Below, one piece after another: positions 35,311 through 44,397 of a stretch of 64,000 nucleotides of DNA. Within the stretch, counting starts at the first letter, position 1. The number at the start of each line of letters is the position of its first letter. This DNA is from Sulfuricurvum sp. (GTDB lineage: Bacteria; Campylobacterota; Campylobacteria; Campylobacterales; Sulfurimonadaceae). The position numbers and the translations under genes were made by a program. The stretch spans positions 1 through 64,000 of the forward strand of contig NZ_JAQTYM010000003.1 in assembly GCF_028688295.1 (NCBI RefSeq), in the 5' to 3' direction. The notes under the pieces are model-generated. The model was given only the letters and a program-made list of their open reading frames with translations, did not search any database and had not been told where the DNA came from.

Positions 35311-36466
35311 TCGCTACGCCCTTAAAAACGCTTTTTTATATACGATGCTAGTGGCCGTTTTACTCCTTGTCCCAACCTATCTCTATGTTACCTATATGAA
35401 ATATGTTTATGAGATTCAGTATGAGTTTAAACTAAAAAAGCAATCGCATCTTATCCTCCGAGCGATGGAAGAATTCGACCCTAAAGAAAAACAAGTTTTT
35501 GATTATCCGAGATTTCGCTCGTTTCAATCCGGTTTGTACGACATCCATTTTAATCCAATTTTTACCCTTGTAAAATCTGAAGTGAAGATGCAGAAAACCG
35601 GTTATTATATTGAAGGGGGGTATGCCTATTTGGTGGTTTCTCTCCCTGAGAGACGCTATTTTGATGCTTCTTATTTGGTGGTAGGCGGAGAGATTTCGTA
35701 TGCACGTATTTATCAGGACGTTGTCATGATTTTGCTCTCTATCGCCGCGCTCATCTTTATTTTGTCTCTTTATTTTTTAGACCGTTTTGCTTTGCCGTTT
35801 CAGAGGATTAACCAACGGTTGGATCAATTTATAAAAGACTCGATGCACGAGATTAACACCCCGCTTTCTATTATCAACGTCAATATCGATCTATACCATC
35901 GTGCCAATCCGACTAATAAATATCTTCAACGGATTAAAGCGGCAACGAAAACATTGGCAACACTCTATAACGATATGGATTACTTGATTAAAAATGAACG
36001 GTTGGCATTTGACTATGAGTCTATTAATATCAGTATGTACGTTCAAGAGCGGTGTGATTATTTTCATGAAGTGGCTGCGCTTAAAAATATCACCATTATC
36101 CCTCAGATTACTGAAAACATTGTGATCCATTTTAATCCGACACAGTTGCAGCGTATTATCGATAACAATATTTCAAACGCGATCAAATATTCTCATGAAG
36201 AGGGAATCATTGAGGTGATCTTGGAGCAATTTGAGGATCATTGTACCCTCCGTTTCCGAGATAACGGAGTCGGCATTGAAGATGTAAACCGTATTTTTGA
36301 GCGTTACTACCGTGAAAACAGGGATAAAGGGGGATTTGGAATCGGTCTTAATATCGTCAAGTCGATTATCGATAAGGCGGGGATTGAGCTTCAAATCGAC
36401 TCAACGTATGGAGAGGGAAGTACCTTTTCGTACACCTTTTACCCACCACTTTACACTATGATGTAA
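35300..36466 (+). CDS. Sensor histidine kinase, sox-adjacent
   Basis: About 388 residues from the TTG at 35300, with AGGG 8 bases upstream; a GTG at 35282 would add 6 residues. Helix 1 (about 8-28), small extracytoplasmic domain (30-140), helix 2 (about 142-162), H-box DSMHEINTPLSIINVN, N-box (NISNAIKYS), G1 (FRDNGVGI) and G2 (GGFGIGLNIVKSI). The H-box follows the second helix after only about 25 residues, so there is no full HAMP domain. It overlaps the regulator and ends 75 bases before soxX. Confidence 0.88.
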   Translation: MNDNRYALKNAFLYTMLVAVLLLVPTYLYVTYMKYVYEIQYEFKLKKQSHLILRAMEEFDPKEKQVFDYPRFRSFQSGLYDIHFNPIFTLVKSEVKMQKTGYYIEGGYAYLVVSLPERRYFDASYLVVGGEISYARIYQDVVMILLSIAALIFILSLYFLDRFALPFQRINQRLDQFIKDSMHEINTPLSIINVNIDLYHRANPTNKYLQRIKAATKTLATLYNDMDYLIKNERLAFDYESINISMYVQERCDYFHEVAALKNITIIPQITENIVIHFNPTQLQRIIDNNISNAIKYSHEEGIIEVILEQFEDHCTLRFRDNGVGIEDVNRIFERYYRENRDKGGFGIGLNIVKSIIDKAGIELQIDSTYGEGSTFSYTFYPPLYTMM

Positions 36467-36510
36467 ATTTTTACTTTTTTTACATTAATTTTACACTCCT
36501 ACTTTACAAT
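36450..36510 (+). promoter_or_regulatory. TTTACA direct repeats and -10 box upstream of soxX
   Basis: TTTACA occurs at 36450, 36479, 36490 and 36503, with TTTACT at 36470, all in the same orientation and 9-20 bases apart. The first also faces TGTAAA at 36462 as an inverted repeat. The last runs into TACAAT (36505-36510), a good -10 box about 31 bases before the soxX ATG (AAGGAG at 36531). Direct repeats at near-helical spacing are the usual operator form for OmpR-type regulators, and one is encoded immediately upstream. Confidence 0.5.
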
Positions 36511-36541
36511 ACTCCTCGAAATAAGAATTCAAGGAGAGCTA

Positions 36542-37063
36542 ATGCGAAAAGTGATTATGCTAGGATTTGCGACTTTTTTAAGTGCAGCCGATTTATCGCA
36601 GGTGATTGAGACCCCGGATGCGACGGCTATTTTGAAAAAAGATGCCTTGCCTGTTGCAAAAGCGTATACGATGCCTGAGGGATGTGTCAGCAGTGATCCT
36701 AAAGCAATCGCTCGTGGACAATACATTTTTCATACTCTAAATGGAAAAGATGCCAAAGAGAATCCGCCGGAGGGGTTAACACGACTACTTCCAAACGGAA
36801 AGTCAAAACAAATGGGTAACTGTGTGGCCTGTCATAACATCGAGGGTGCAAAAGGGTATGGCAATATCGGACCGGATTTGACGAAGTACAAAGAGCTCTA
36901 CATGGACAGTGGCGTTCGAAACGCACAGTTTATGTACCAAAAAATTGCTGATCCGCGTTTGGATAATCCAAAATCGGCAATGACGGTGAATCTTGCAAAC
37001 GGCCTTATGAATGAGCGCGAAGTGTGTGATTTAGTATCGTACATTGTTGCAGATAAAAAATAA
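36542..37063 (+). CDS. soxX: Sulfur-oxidising protein SoxX, monohaem cytochrome c
   Basis: 173 residues: signal peptide 1-15, haem motif CVACH at 94-98 (MGNCVACHNIEGAKGYGN), GPDL following it, and a distal Met region (PKSAMTVNLA or LMNEREVCD). SoxX pairs with SoxA in the periplasm to oxidatively attach thiosulfate to SoxY. First gene of soxXYZAB; AAGGAG precedes the ATG. Confidence 0.95.
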   Translation: MRKVIMLGFATFLSAADLSQVIETPDATAILKKDALPVAKAYTMPEGCVSSDPKAIARGQYIFHTLNGKDAKENPPEGLTRLLPNGKSKQMGNCVACHNIEGAKGYGNIGPDLTKYKELYMDSGVRNAQFMYQKIADPRLDNPKSAMTVNLANGLMNEREVCDLVSYIVADKK

Positions 37064-37077
37064 ACAAAGGAAATATT

Positions 37078-37548
37078 ATGGAAAGAAGATCATTTTTAAA
37101 AGGTTTTGGAGCGGTAGCAGCATGTGCGGTAGCTCTTCCTCATGTTGCAAGTGCGGCAGAAGAGAAAAAATCAGCCAGTCCGATGGCGATGAATTTTGAG
37201 ACGGCAGTAGCGGCGATTACCGGTGGTAAAGCGTTGGTTGCTTCAGCAAAAGTAAAAATGGAAGCTCCTGAAATCGCCGAAAATGGTGCAGTTGTTCCAG
37301 TAAAAGTAACCGTTGAGAGCCCAATGAGTGCTAATGATTATGTAAAAGCGATTCATATCCTCGCGTCTAAAAATGGAAATGTTCGTTGTGCGAATATCTA
37401 CTTGACTCCGGCTAACGGTGAAGCGTTCTTCGGTACCCGCATTAAACTTGGTGGAACTCAAGATGTAGTAGCCATCGCAGAGATGAGTGACGGATCGTTC
37501 CTCACCGCTAAGCAAAACGTAAAAGTAACCATCGGCGGATGTGGTTGA
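37078..37548 (+). CDS. soxY: Thiosulfate oxidation carrier protein SoxY
   Basis: 156 residues. Twin-arginine signal (ERRSFLKGFGA) ending near ASA, then the SoxY beta-sandwich, and the C-terminal GGCG arm (153-156) whose Cys155 carries the sulfur substrate. It forms the SoxYZ carrier with the next gene. Confidence 0.97.
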   Translation: MERRSFLKGFGAVAACAVALPHVASAAEEKKSASPMAMNFETAVAAITGGKALVASAKVKMEAPEIAENGAVVPVKVTVESPMSANDYVKAIHILASKNGNVRCANIYLTPANGEAFFGTRIKLGGTQDVVAIAEMSDGSFLTAKQNVKVTIGGCG

Positions 37549-37598
37549 TTTAGATTCAACGTCATAGTAATAACAACGAAATAATAAGGATAATAAAA

Positions 37599-37925
37599 AT
37601 GAAAACACTGATCAAAATCAAACCGAAAAATTACAAAGCAGGCGATATCGTAAAAATCGATTTTATGGCGATGCACCCGATGGAAACAGGAATGCGTAAA
37701 GATAAAGATACAGGCAATTTGATCCCTGCAAACTATATCGATGAAGTGAAATTTATGTTCAACGATACTTTGATTACCAAAATGGTGATTTGGGAGTCAT
37801 TGTCGGTTAATCCATTAATGTCTATCAGTTTCAAAGTACCAGGTGAGGGAACATTGAAAGTTATCGCCAAAGATAACAAAGGGCAAAGTGTCGAAACGAC
37901 TAGTGCCATTAATCCAAAAGGATAA
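37599..37925 (+). CDS. soxZ: Thiosulfate oxidation carrier complex protein SoxZ
   Basis: 108 residues, immunoglobulin-like fold: IKPKNYKAGDIVKIDFMAMH, PMETGMRKDKDTG, PANYIDEVKFMFND, PLMSISFKVPGEGTLKV. There is no signal peptide; SoxZ is exported by hitch-hiking with SoxY through Tat. 50 bases after soxY with its own AAGGA-type site, and 3 bases before soxA. Confidence 0.97.
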   Translation: MKTLIKIKPKNYKAGDIVKIDFMAMHPMETGMRKDKDTGNLIPANYIDEVKFMFNDTLITKMVIWESLSVNPLMSISFKVPGEGTLKVIAKDNKGQSVETTSAINPKG

Positions 37926-37928
37926 ACG

Positions 37929-38702
37929 ATGCGTACTTTATCAATTACGGCCGCATTGATTTGTTTGGCTTTTTTGGGAACAGCGAATGCGGAAGAAAAG
38001 CTCAGTATGTCAGATGCTGATAAAGCGATGTATGCGGAGCTTTTAGAAAACAACCCGGCTGAGATGGATGTGGCTGAAGGGGAACAACTCTTTGGTGAGC
38101 TGATAGGAACAGCGGGTTATGCCAAAATGTTGGGTGTTAAAGAGAAAGATTTACCGAAATACATCGCTGGTTTCCCCCGTTACTTAGAACCTGCTAAAAA
38201 AGTAGTGACGTTGGCACAGACTATTCAAATGGCAGCAGCTGCAAATGAAAAACCGGTACCTAAGCTTGAGAGTAAAGAGATGGTAAAAATGTCTGCGTAT
38301 GTAAAATCAATCGCAAACGGACAAAAAACCTCTATCGATGTAAAAGCAAACAAACATATGGTTGAGATGATGAAACTCGGTCAGCAAGTGTTTGAAGAGC
38401 GTCGCGGTGGACGCGGACTATCGTGCAACAACTGTCACAGTATGGATATCGTCGGTCAGCGTTTGCGTATGCAACCGCTACCGGATTTAGGGGCAAAAGA
38501 GACCGCAGCGGCGGGAACATGGCCAGCATACCGTATGACCCAAAGTCAAATGGTAACGTTGGATAAGCGTATGCAGCAATGTATGAAAAATGCGCTCCTT
38601 GCAGAAATTCCACTCGGATCACGTGAGATCGTAGCATTGGAAGTATACGTTACCAATAAAACCAAAGGGAACCCTATCAGTGTCCCTAGCGTGAAACGTT
38701 AA
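37929..38702 (+). CDS. soxA: Sulfur-oxidising protein SoxA, c-type cytochrome
   Basis: 257 residues: signal peptide 1-21, one haem motif CNNCH (166-170) and the catalytic cysteine ligand C218 (RMQQCMKNAL). Only one CxxCH is present, the monohaem form of SoxA, with the N-terminal haem of the dihaem type missing. With SoxX it forms the SoxAX enzyme that links thiosulfate to SoxY. Confidence 0.95.
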   Translation: MRTLSITAALICLAFLGTANAEEKLSMSDADKAMYAELLENNPAEMDVAEGEQLFGELIGTAGYAKMLGVKEKDLPKYIAGFPRYLEPAKKVVTLAQTIQMAAAANEKPVPKLESKEMVKMSAYVKSIANGQKTSIDVKANKHMVEMMKLGQQVFEERRGGRGLSCNNCHSMDIVGQRLRMQPLPDLGAKETAAAGTWPAYRMTQSQMVTLDKRMQQCMKNALLAEIPLGSREIVALEVYVTNKTKGNPISVPSVKR

Positions 38703-38712
38703 GGACTGAATT

Positions 38713-40479
38713 ATGGATTTATCACGAAGAGATTTTTTCCATATTGCTGCCGCTTTAGGGATCGGGATACCGACTCTATCATCAGCAGCATCTGCACCTA
38801 AACGTGCTGATGAAGTGGGATTAAAAGATATTTACGGATTCAATGCCAAAGGGAATGTGACCATTTTGCATATCTGTGATATGCATGCTCACATCAAACC
38901 GTTGTACTGGAGAGAGCCATCGACACTTATTTCTGCTCCGAATCTCACCGGAACTCCGGGCTTTTTGTGCGGAGAGTCATTTTTGAAGCATTACGGGATG
39001 AAGGGCAAGACTCTTGATGCCTATTTCGATACCTTTATGAACTTTGACGCATTAGCCTCTAAGTTTGGAAAAATGGGGGGGATTTCACACATGAAAACCC
39101 TCATCAACCATATCAAAAAAGAGCGCGGAGCCGATAATGTGATGCTTCTCGATTCGGGTGATACATGGCAAGGGACGGGCGTCGCCCTCAAAACGGGCGG
39201 TGAAGCGATCGTCAAAGCGCAAAACTATCTCGGTGTCGACGTAATGGTCGGGCACTGGGAATTTACCTATGGCAAAACACGGGTTAAAGAGCTGATCGAG
39301 ATGCTCAACGCAAAATTCATTTCCCAAAATATTATCGGGGATGATTCGTTTGTCGATGATTTTGAAGAACTTATTTTTGAACCGTATACGATCATGGAAC
39401 GCGGCGGTGCGAAGATCGGTATTATCGGTCAATCGTTTCCATTTACCTCTACCGCAAACCCGAAAGAGTTTACCCAAGGGTGGAGTTTCGGTTTGCGTCT
39501 CGATACCCTTCAAACGTATGTTGATAAACTGCGTAAAGAGGAAAAAGTGGATTGTGTCGTGGTTCTATCGCATGACGGTTTCAGCGTTGACCAAGAGGTT
39601 GCCCGTCAAGTCAAAGGGATCGATTTTATTCTCAGCGGACACACCCATGATCCATCACCGCGTCCGACCGTCATCAACGGCACGGTGATCGTTATCGCGG
39701 GGAGCCACGGTAAATATATAGGACGCCTCGATATCGATATCCAAAACCATAAGGTCAAAGGGTATGAGTACAAACTGATCCCCGTTGCGTCCAACTTGAT
39801 TCCGGCTGACCCTGAGGGTGAAGCGTTGGTCAAAGAGTTGTATTCACCATATGATTCCGAACTCTCGGAAGTGTTGGGGATCACGAAATCGACGTTGTTT
39901 AAGCGCGATACGTTCCACTCGACCTTTGATCAGTTGATCAACGATTCAATCATCGATGCGATGGATTCGGACATCTCGTTTACTCCGGGATACCGCTGGG
40001 GGACTACGGTTCTCGGCGGTGACAAAATCACGATGGACGATGTCTACGATATGACAGCGATCACTTATCCGAACGTCTATACGTTTGAGCTAACGGGTCT
40101 TCATATACGTACATTGCTCGAAGATATTGCGGATAACGTTTTTAACGCTAACCCGCTTTATCAGCAAGGGGGCGATATGAGTCGTCTCGGCGGTGTGACC
40201 TATGAGATTCGTGTTGGAGCGGTAAGTGGTAAACGTATCACCAACATCATGGTGGGAGGAAAACCTCTCAATGATACTAAAGTCTATAAAGTCTCTTCAT
40301 GGGGCGGTAACCTGCAAAATGCGGGAAGCAATCTTAAAGATTCGTTAACGCGTCCGGTTTACGATGTAACTGCAGCGTATATCCGTCGTCAGAAAAATGT
40401 TAATATTAGCGGTAACAGTAATGTGAAACTGATGGATTATGATTGCGGATGTCCGAAAAAAGGTTCCAGAAGCTGTTAA
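38713..40479 (+). CDS. soxB: Thiosulfohydrolase SoxB
   Basis: 588 residues. Twin-arginine signal (LSRRDFFHIAAALG). Dinuclear Mn metallophosphatase-fold motifs: ICDMHAHIKP (D56, H58), LLDSGDTWQGTG, MVGHWEFTYG, VLSHDGFSVD, LSGHTHDPS. The 5'-nucleotidase C-terminal domain follows. It hydrolyses sulfate from the SoxYZ-bound intermediate. The C-terminus carries three cysteines (DCGCPKKGSRSC), which I do not recall as a family trait. Confidence 0.97.
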   Translation: MDLSRRDFFHIAAALGIGIPTLSSAASAPKRADEVGLKDIYGFNAKGNVTILHICDMHAHIKPLYWREPSTLISAPNLTGTPGFLCGESFLKHYGMKGKTLDAYFDTFMNFDALASKFGKMGGISHMKTLINHIKKERGADNVMLLDSGDTWQGTGVALKTGGEAIVKAQNYLGVDVMVGHWEFTYGKTRVKELIEMLNAKFISQNIIGDDSFVDDFEELIFEPYTIMERGGAKIGIIGQSFPFTSTANPKEFTQGWSFGLRLDTLQTYVDKLRKEEKVDCVVVLSHDGFSVDQEVARQVKGIDFILSGHTHDPSPRPTVINGTVIVIAGSHGKYIGRLDIDIQNHKVKGYEYKLIPVASNLIPADPEGEALVKELYSPYDSELSEVLGITKSTLFKRDTFHSTFDQLINDSIIDAMDSDISFTPGYRWGTTVLGGDKITMDDVYDMTAITYPNVYTFELTGLHIRTLLEDIADNVFNANPLYQQGGDMSRLGGVTYEIRVGAVSGKRITNIMVGGKPLNDTKVYKVSSWGGNLQNAGSNLKDSLTRPVYDVTAAYIRRQKNVNISGNSNVKLMDYDCGCPKKGSRSC

Positions 40480-40490
40480 AGACTAAAATC

Positions 40491-40558
40491 TGCCCCATAA
40501 GGGGCAAGCTTTAGTGCCTTAGCGGCTAGCGTAGCCAAAGGGATTTTATTCCTTTGGC
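40491..40558 (+). promoter_or_regulatory. Series of hairpins between soxB and the porin gene
   Basis: Three inverted repeats: TGCCCC/GGGGCA (40491-40506, loop ATAA), GGCTA/TAGCC (40524-40536, loop GCG) and GCCAAAGG/CCTTTGGC (40534-40558, 9-base loop). The second and third share GCC at 40534-40536 and cannot both form. No long T-run follows. They may terminate, attenuate or stabilise transcripts between soxB and the porin gene. Confidence 0.55.
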
Positions 40559-40583
40559 GTTCAAATCAAAATAGGAGTTAGGA

Positions 40584-42071
40584 ATGAAATTAGTAAAACT
40601 TAGTATCGTAGCAGCAGCTACTTGTTTATTGGCAACGTCAGCGCATGCGCTTAAATCAGAAGATCGTACGGTAAAAGGTAATTACCAAGTAGAATATACC
40701 AAAGCGCCGGGTGCGGTAAACTCGATTCAAGAGATGTTTACCGAGGGTGAAGTCTATGGACGTCTCCGTTCGAATATGTTTTGGTGGGATTGGGACAATG
40801 AAAATAATGCTGTTCAAGACAACAACATGTGGGGACTTGGCGGTAGTTTGGTTTATAAAACAGGTTTTTTCCACGGTTTAGGTGCAACAGTAGGCTTTTA
40901 TGGAACGATTCCAATGCATCCTGATAATACCCTAGCTACTCCGGGAACCAATTATGGAAAAGCGGGTAAAGATACGTATCACACACGTCCTGATGGAACG
41001 GAAGGGGCTATGGGGAATTTTGCTGAAGCGTATTTAGAATACAAAACCGGTAAAACCAATGTGAAAGTAGGTCGTCAAGGGATTGATAGCATGATGCTAG
41101 CAACCAACGATACAAAAATGATTCCGAACACATTTGAAGCAGCGGTTATTGAAAATAAAGATATTCCAAATACGTCTATTCGTGCTGGATATATCATGGC
41201 TCAAAAATTGCGTGATCACCAAAGCTTTCACAGTCTAATTGCATTTAATAATGACACAAGTAAAGTATATGGAAATGATGATTCAGGTGTTCACAAGGGA
41301 TTAAAAAATACAGCGATTAGAGCAAAGGGAGCTGATATTGATCCTGAAATGGTATTGATTACAGCTCAGAATACCTCTATCCCAAATTTGAAACTCAATG
41401 CAGAGTATGTGGGATTAAACGATTTTTTCAGTACAGCTATTGCAGAAGCAAACTATAAAATTAAACTGAATGATGCATGGACATTGACTCCAGGTATTCG
41501 TTACCTGAAACAAATGGATGATGGTGCGGGTAAAATCGGTGGAGCATCTTTAGCTGGTACGGTAACGGCTGCAAATGCTGCTTCAAAAGGATATACAACA
41601 GGTGATAGTGTAGACGGAAGCATCATTATGGCACGTTTGGTGGCAGCAAGTGGACCATTAGAACTCTCAGCAGGATACTCTAAAATTTCTGACGATGCCG
41701 ACATTATTGCCCCATGGCGTGGATTCCCGACAGGTGGATACACCCGTTCAATGGCACAAGTAGACTGGATCGCGAACACGAAAAACTGGGCTGTAAAAGC
41801 TGTTTATGATTTTGGAAAAGCGGGTATGGTACCAGGATTCAAAGTAGCGGCTGATTATGAAAATATGAATTTTGACGATGCAAAAGCAGCTACAAGCGGT
41901 TTTACTGATCGTGATATTTTCCACGTCGATATGTGGAAAACATTTAAAGAAGTGCCAAATACTGAGTTTAAATTCCGTTTTGCAACCATTGATGCTGATC
42001 CGGCTGTAGGTGCTACAGTGGATTATAACTCATACAACGAATACCGTTTCGAAATTAACTACCTCTTCTAA
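40584..42071 (+). CDS. OprD-like outer-membrane porin
   Basis: 495 residues: signal peptide 1-22, then a beta-barrel with alternating aromatic strands ending NEYRFEINYLF (terminal Phe). The N-terminal part (SIQEMFTEGEVYGRLRSNMF, GLGGSLVYKTGFFHGLGATV) follows the Campylobacterota Opr-type porin pattern. It probably admits a small anion or organic solute. The position after soxB suggests a role in uptake of reduced sulfur compounds, but specificity cannot be read. Confidence 0.85.
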   Translation: MKLVKLSIVAAATCLLATSAHALKSEDRTVKGNYQVEYTKAPGAVNSIQEMFTEGEVYGRLRSNMFWWDWDNENNAVQDNNMWGLGGSLVYKTGFFHGLGATVGFYGTIPMHPDNTLATPGTNYGKAGKDTYHTRPDGTEGAMGNFAEAYLEYKTGKTNVKVGRQGIDSMMLATNDTKMIPNTFEAAVIENKDIPNTSIRAGYIMAQKLRDHQSFHSLIAFNNDTSKVYGNDDSGVHKGLKNTAIRAKGADIDPEMVLITAQNTSIPNLKLNAEYVGLNDFFSTAIAEANYKIKLNDAWTLTPGIRYLKQMDDGAGKIGGASLAGTVTAANAASKGYTTGDSVDGSIIMARLVAASGPLELSAGYSKISDDADIIAPWRGFPTGGYTRSMAQVDWIANTKNWAVKAVYDFGKAGMVPGFKVAADYENMNFDDAKAATSGFTDRDIFHVDMWKTFKEVPNTEFKFRFATIDADPAVGATVDYNSYNEYRFEINYLF

Positions 42072-42081
42072 AGGCTGAGCG

Positions 42082-42987
42082 ATGAAAACGTTGTTAGGAA
42101 TTTTATTATTAACGGCCACGAGTTTGAGCGCGTACGATTACGCCCTTAAACCGGTACGTGTTAGCTCGGATGTTCACTGTTTTTTTGGGAAACCCGAGAT
42201 TATGGATAAAACTAACAACGGCAACATCGTCAACAGTTGTTACATCGATGCAGGTGAGGGGTACGTCGTCGTTGACACCGGTCCCTCGTATTCGTATGCC
42301 GAGTCCGCCTATAAAGCGATGAAAAAAATCAAATCCCTCCCCGTTAAACTCGTTATCAACACCCATATCCATGATGATCATTGGTTGGGAAACAACTATT
42401 TTACCGAGCAGGGAATCCGTGTTTTAGGGACCGATGATTTTAAAGTAAACGCGGATATGAGTGAACCGACCCGGATGCAAACGTATATCTCTAGCGAAGC
42501 GTATGCTAAAACGAAACCCACTTTGCCGAGTGAGATGATCAGCAGCGATACGACGCTTAACATAGGTAATCAAACATTAGAGCTTAAAATCGCAAAACAC
42601 AAAGCACATACCGCTAAAGATATGGTGGTTTTCTTGCCGAAATCCAAAGTATTGATAGCGGCTGATTTGGTATTCAATGATCGACTTCCTTCCGTGCGCG
42701 GTGGCGATATTAATGGGTGGCTCACCGCTTTGGATGATTTGGATAAATTGGGTGCGGTACATGTGATTGGTGGACATGGAAATCGAACCGATAAAGATGC
42801 GGCACGTATGACACGAGAATATTTTACTCAGATGCGTAACGAAATCCGTTCGGCAATCGCTGAGGGGTTGGGGATCGATGATACGATCAAAAAAGTGACG
42901 ATGGAAAGTTACCAACAATACAAGCTGTATGAAGGGACTCATCGACATAACGTTGAGGCATCTTATCGGGTATTAGAATGGGAGTGA
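42082..42987 (+). CDS. SoxH-like exported metallo-beta-lactamase-fold hydrolase
   Basis: 301 residues: signal peptide 1-18, zinc motifs THIHDDH, a later KHKAHTAKDMVVF (His ligand), ADLVFNDRLPS (Asp ligand) and GGHGNRT (His ligand). The arrangement matches the quinoprotein-relative-associated/SoxH periplasmic MBL-fold group often found with sox genes. Substrate unknown; persulfide or thiol ester chemistry is a guess from context. It starts 10 bases after the porin stop. Confidence 0.8.
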   Translation: MKTLLGILLLTATSLSAYDYALKPVRVSSDVHCFFGKPEIMDKTNNGNIVNSCYIDAGEGYVVVDTGPSYSYAESAYKAMKKIKSLPVKLVINTHIHDDHWLGNNYFTEQGIRVLGTDDFKVNADMSEPTRMQTYISSEAYAKTKPTLPSEMISSDTTLNIGNQTLELKIAKHKAHTAKDMVVFLPKSKVLIAADLVFNDRLPSVRGGDINGWLTALDDLDKLGAVHVIGGHGNRTDKDAARMTREYFTQMRNEIRSAIAEGLGIDDTIKKVTMESYQQYKLYEGTHRHNVEASYRVLEWE

Positions 42988-42989
42988 TG

Positions 42990-43424
42990 ATGAAACGATT
43001 ACTAGTTTTGGGATTTTGTTTTTCTGCTCTTGCCTTTGGTGATGTCCGTTTTGCTCAGCCTGAACCCTCGATCGATAAACCGCGTGAGGTGGTAATGGGA
43101 ATCAGTGCCGGTGACAATGAATCGATCCATCACGGTCTTAGTACCGCGAACAATGTTCTCAAATTCTATGGACCTGAAAAGATCCATTTACGGATCGTCG
43201 CCTACTATCACGGTATCCGCACATTGCTAAAAAGTGAAAAAGAGATTGCGGTGCGAGTACGTGCATTGCAGCAATACGGTGTCGAATTTGTCGCGTGCGG
43301 TAACACGATGGAGACGAAAAAAATCACACAGGATCAACTGATCGAAGACGTCGAGATCGTCAGTGCAGGGATCGCTGAAGTGATCGAGCGCGCCACCGAG
43401 GGCGCATTTTATATTCAACCTTAG
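42990..43424 (+). CDS. Exported DsrE-like protein, sox-adjacent
   Basis: 144 residues from the ATG at 42990, 5 bases after GGGAG; earlier ATGs at 42978 and 42987 are badly placed. Signal peptide of about 16 residues. DsrE fold: EVVMGISAGDNESIHHGLSTA, IHLRIVAYYHGIRTLL, YGVEFVACGNTM with the conserved Cys. It resembles the gene at 9757 in layout. A sulfur-carrier role beside SoxH is likely but inferred. Confidence 0.75.
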   Translation: MKRLLVLGFCFSALAFGDVRFAQPEPSIDKPREVVMGISAGDNESIHHGLSTANNVLKFYGPEKIHLRIVAYYHGIRTLLKSEKEIAVRVRALQQYGVEFVACGNTMETKKITQDQLIEDVEIVSAGIAEVIERATEGAFYIQP

Positions 43425-43433
43425 GAGTCAAGC

Positions 43434-44333
43434 ATGAAAATTCTTATTATTACAGTGTTAGCGGGATTTTTGTCCCTTTTTGGCGGTGATCTTCACCTTT
43501 TTAGTGTTTCGAATACAGAAGGCAAGCTTAATGCAGGAGTGGTCGAAAAGGCACTTGAAGCGAACGGTTTTGTCATATCGGCAAATACTGAAATGAATGA
43601 GCCGTTCAAAAAACAGTTCGGACAAAGTGATTTTGCACAGTTTAATCTTTTGACCGCTTATCATAAAATTCACTCAGAAGCATTGGTAACATCAAATCCG
43701 GATGGAGGAATTTTCGTTCCGATGGGATTTGGCGTCTATCAACGCAATGGAGAAAAAGAGCTTCATGTATCGATTTTGAGTGCTGAAGCGATGGCTAAAA
43801 TCGCTGGATTTAAAGCAGCTGAATTCGCACTGATCGAAAAAGAAGCGATAGCATCGATTAAAAAAGCATTGCCGAACGTAAAAGTATCCATGAGCGAAAC
43901 ATCACTCCCTTCCGAGGGAGCATTGCTTAGCCGCTATGTTAAAGAGAGCAGTAAAGAGAGCTGGTCAAGTGATAAAGAAGAGACTGAGATGATGATCGAA
44001 GACGGTCTGAAACCGGCAGGATTTGTGATGTCTAACTTTACTGATTATAACTTTAGCCTTGGGGAAAAAAGTCCGTTTGATTTTTACGACACTTACTCTA
44101 TTTGTAAATTAAAAGTAATTTATACCGTAGCCAAAACACGTCCGGAAGCGGCAGCGTTCGCCCCGTGTACTTTGATGGTGTATAAGAAAAAAGATGCGAA
44201 TGAAATCGTTATGGGATTCCCAGGGGTATACAACTGGATGAGCAGTGCACGTGTCAGTGATCCTGAGGGAAAAGCGGTATTGATGCAGGCACAAAAAGAT
44301 TTTGAAGCGGTTTTACAATCGACAATAGAATAA
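43434..44333 (+). CDS. Exported DUF302 domain protein
   Basis: 299 residues: signal peptide 1-18, then two alpha/beta halves that look like DUF302 domains (VVEKALEANGFVISANTEM and FNLLTAYHKIHSEALV; MIEDGLKPAGFVMSNFTDYN with SICKLKVIYTVAKTRPEAA). DUF302 proteins are common in sulfur oxidisers; their biochemical role is unknown. Nine bases after the DsrE gene, so last of the porin-soxH-dsrE-DUF302 run. Confidence 0.7.
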   Translation: MKILIITVLAGFLSLFGGDLHLFSVSNTEGKLNAGVVEKALEANGFVISANTEMNEPFKKQFGQSDFAQFNLLTAYHKIHSEALVTSNPDGGIFVPMGFGVYQRNGEKELHVSILSAEAMAKIAGFKAAEFALIEKEAIASIKKALPNVKVSMSETSLPSEGALLSRYVKESSKESWSSDKEETEMMIEDGLKPAGFVMSNFTDYNFSLGEKSPFDFYDTYSICKLKVIYTVAKTRPEAAAFAPCTLMVYKKKDANEIVMGFPGVYNWMSSARVSDPEGKAVLMQAQKDFEAVLQSTIE

Positions 44334-44397
44334 GATAGCATAGCTTAACAATAATTTTAGGGATGTGGCTCTATACTTTTTATTATAAAGGTGTGGC

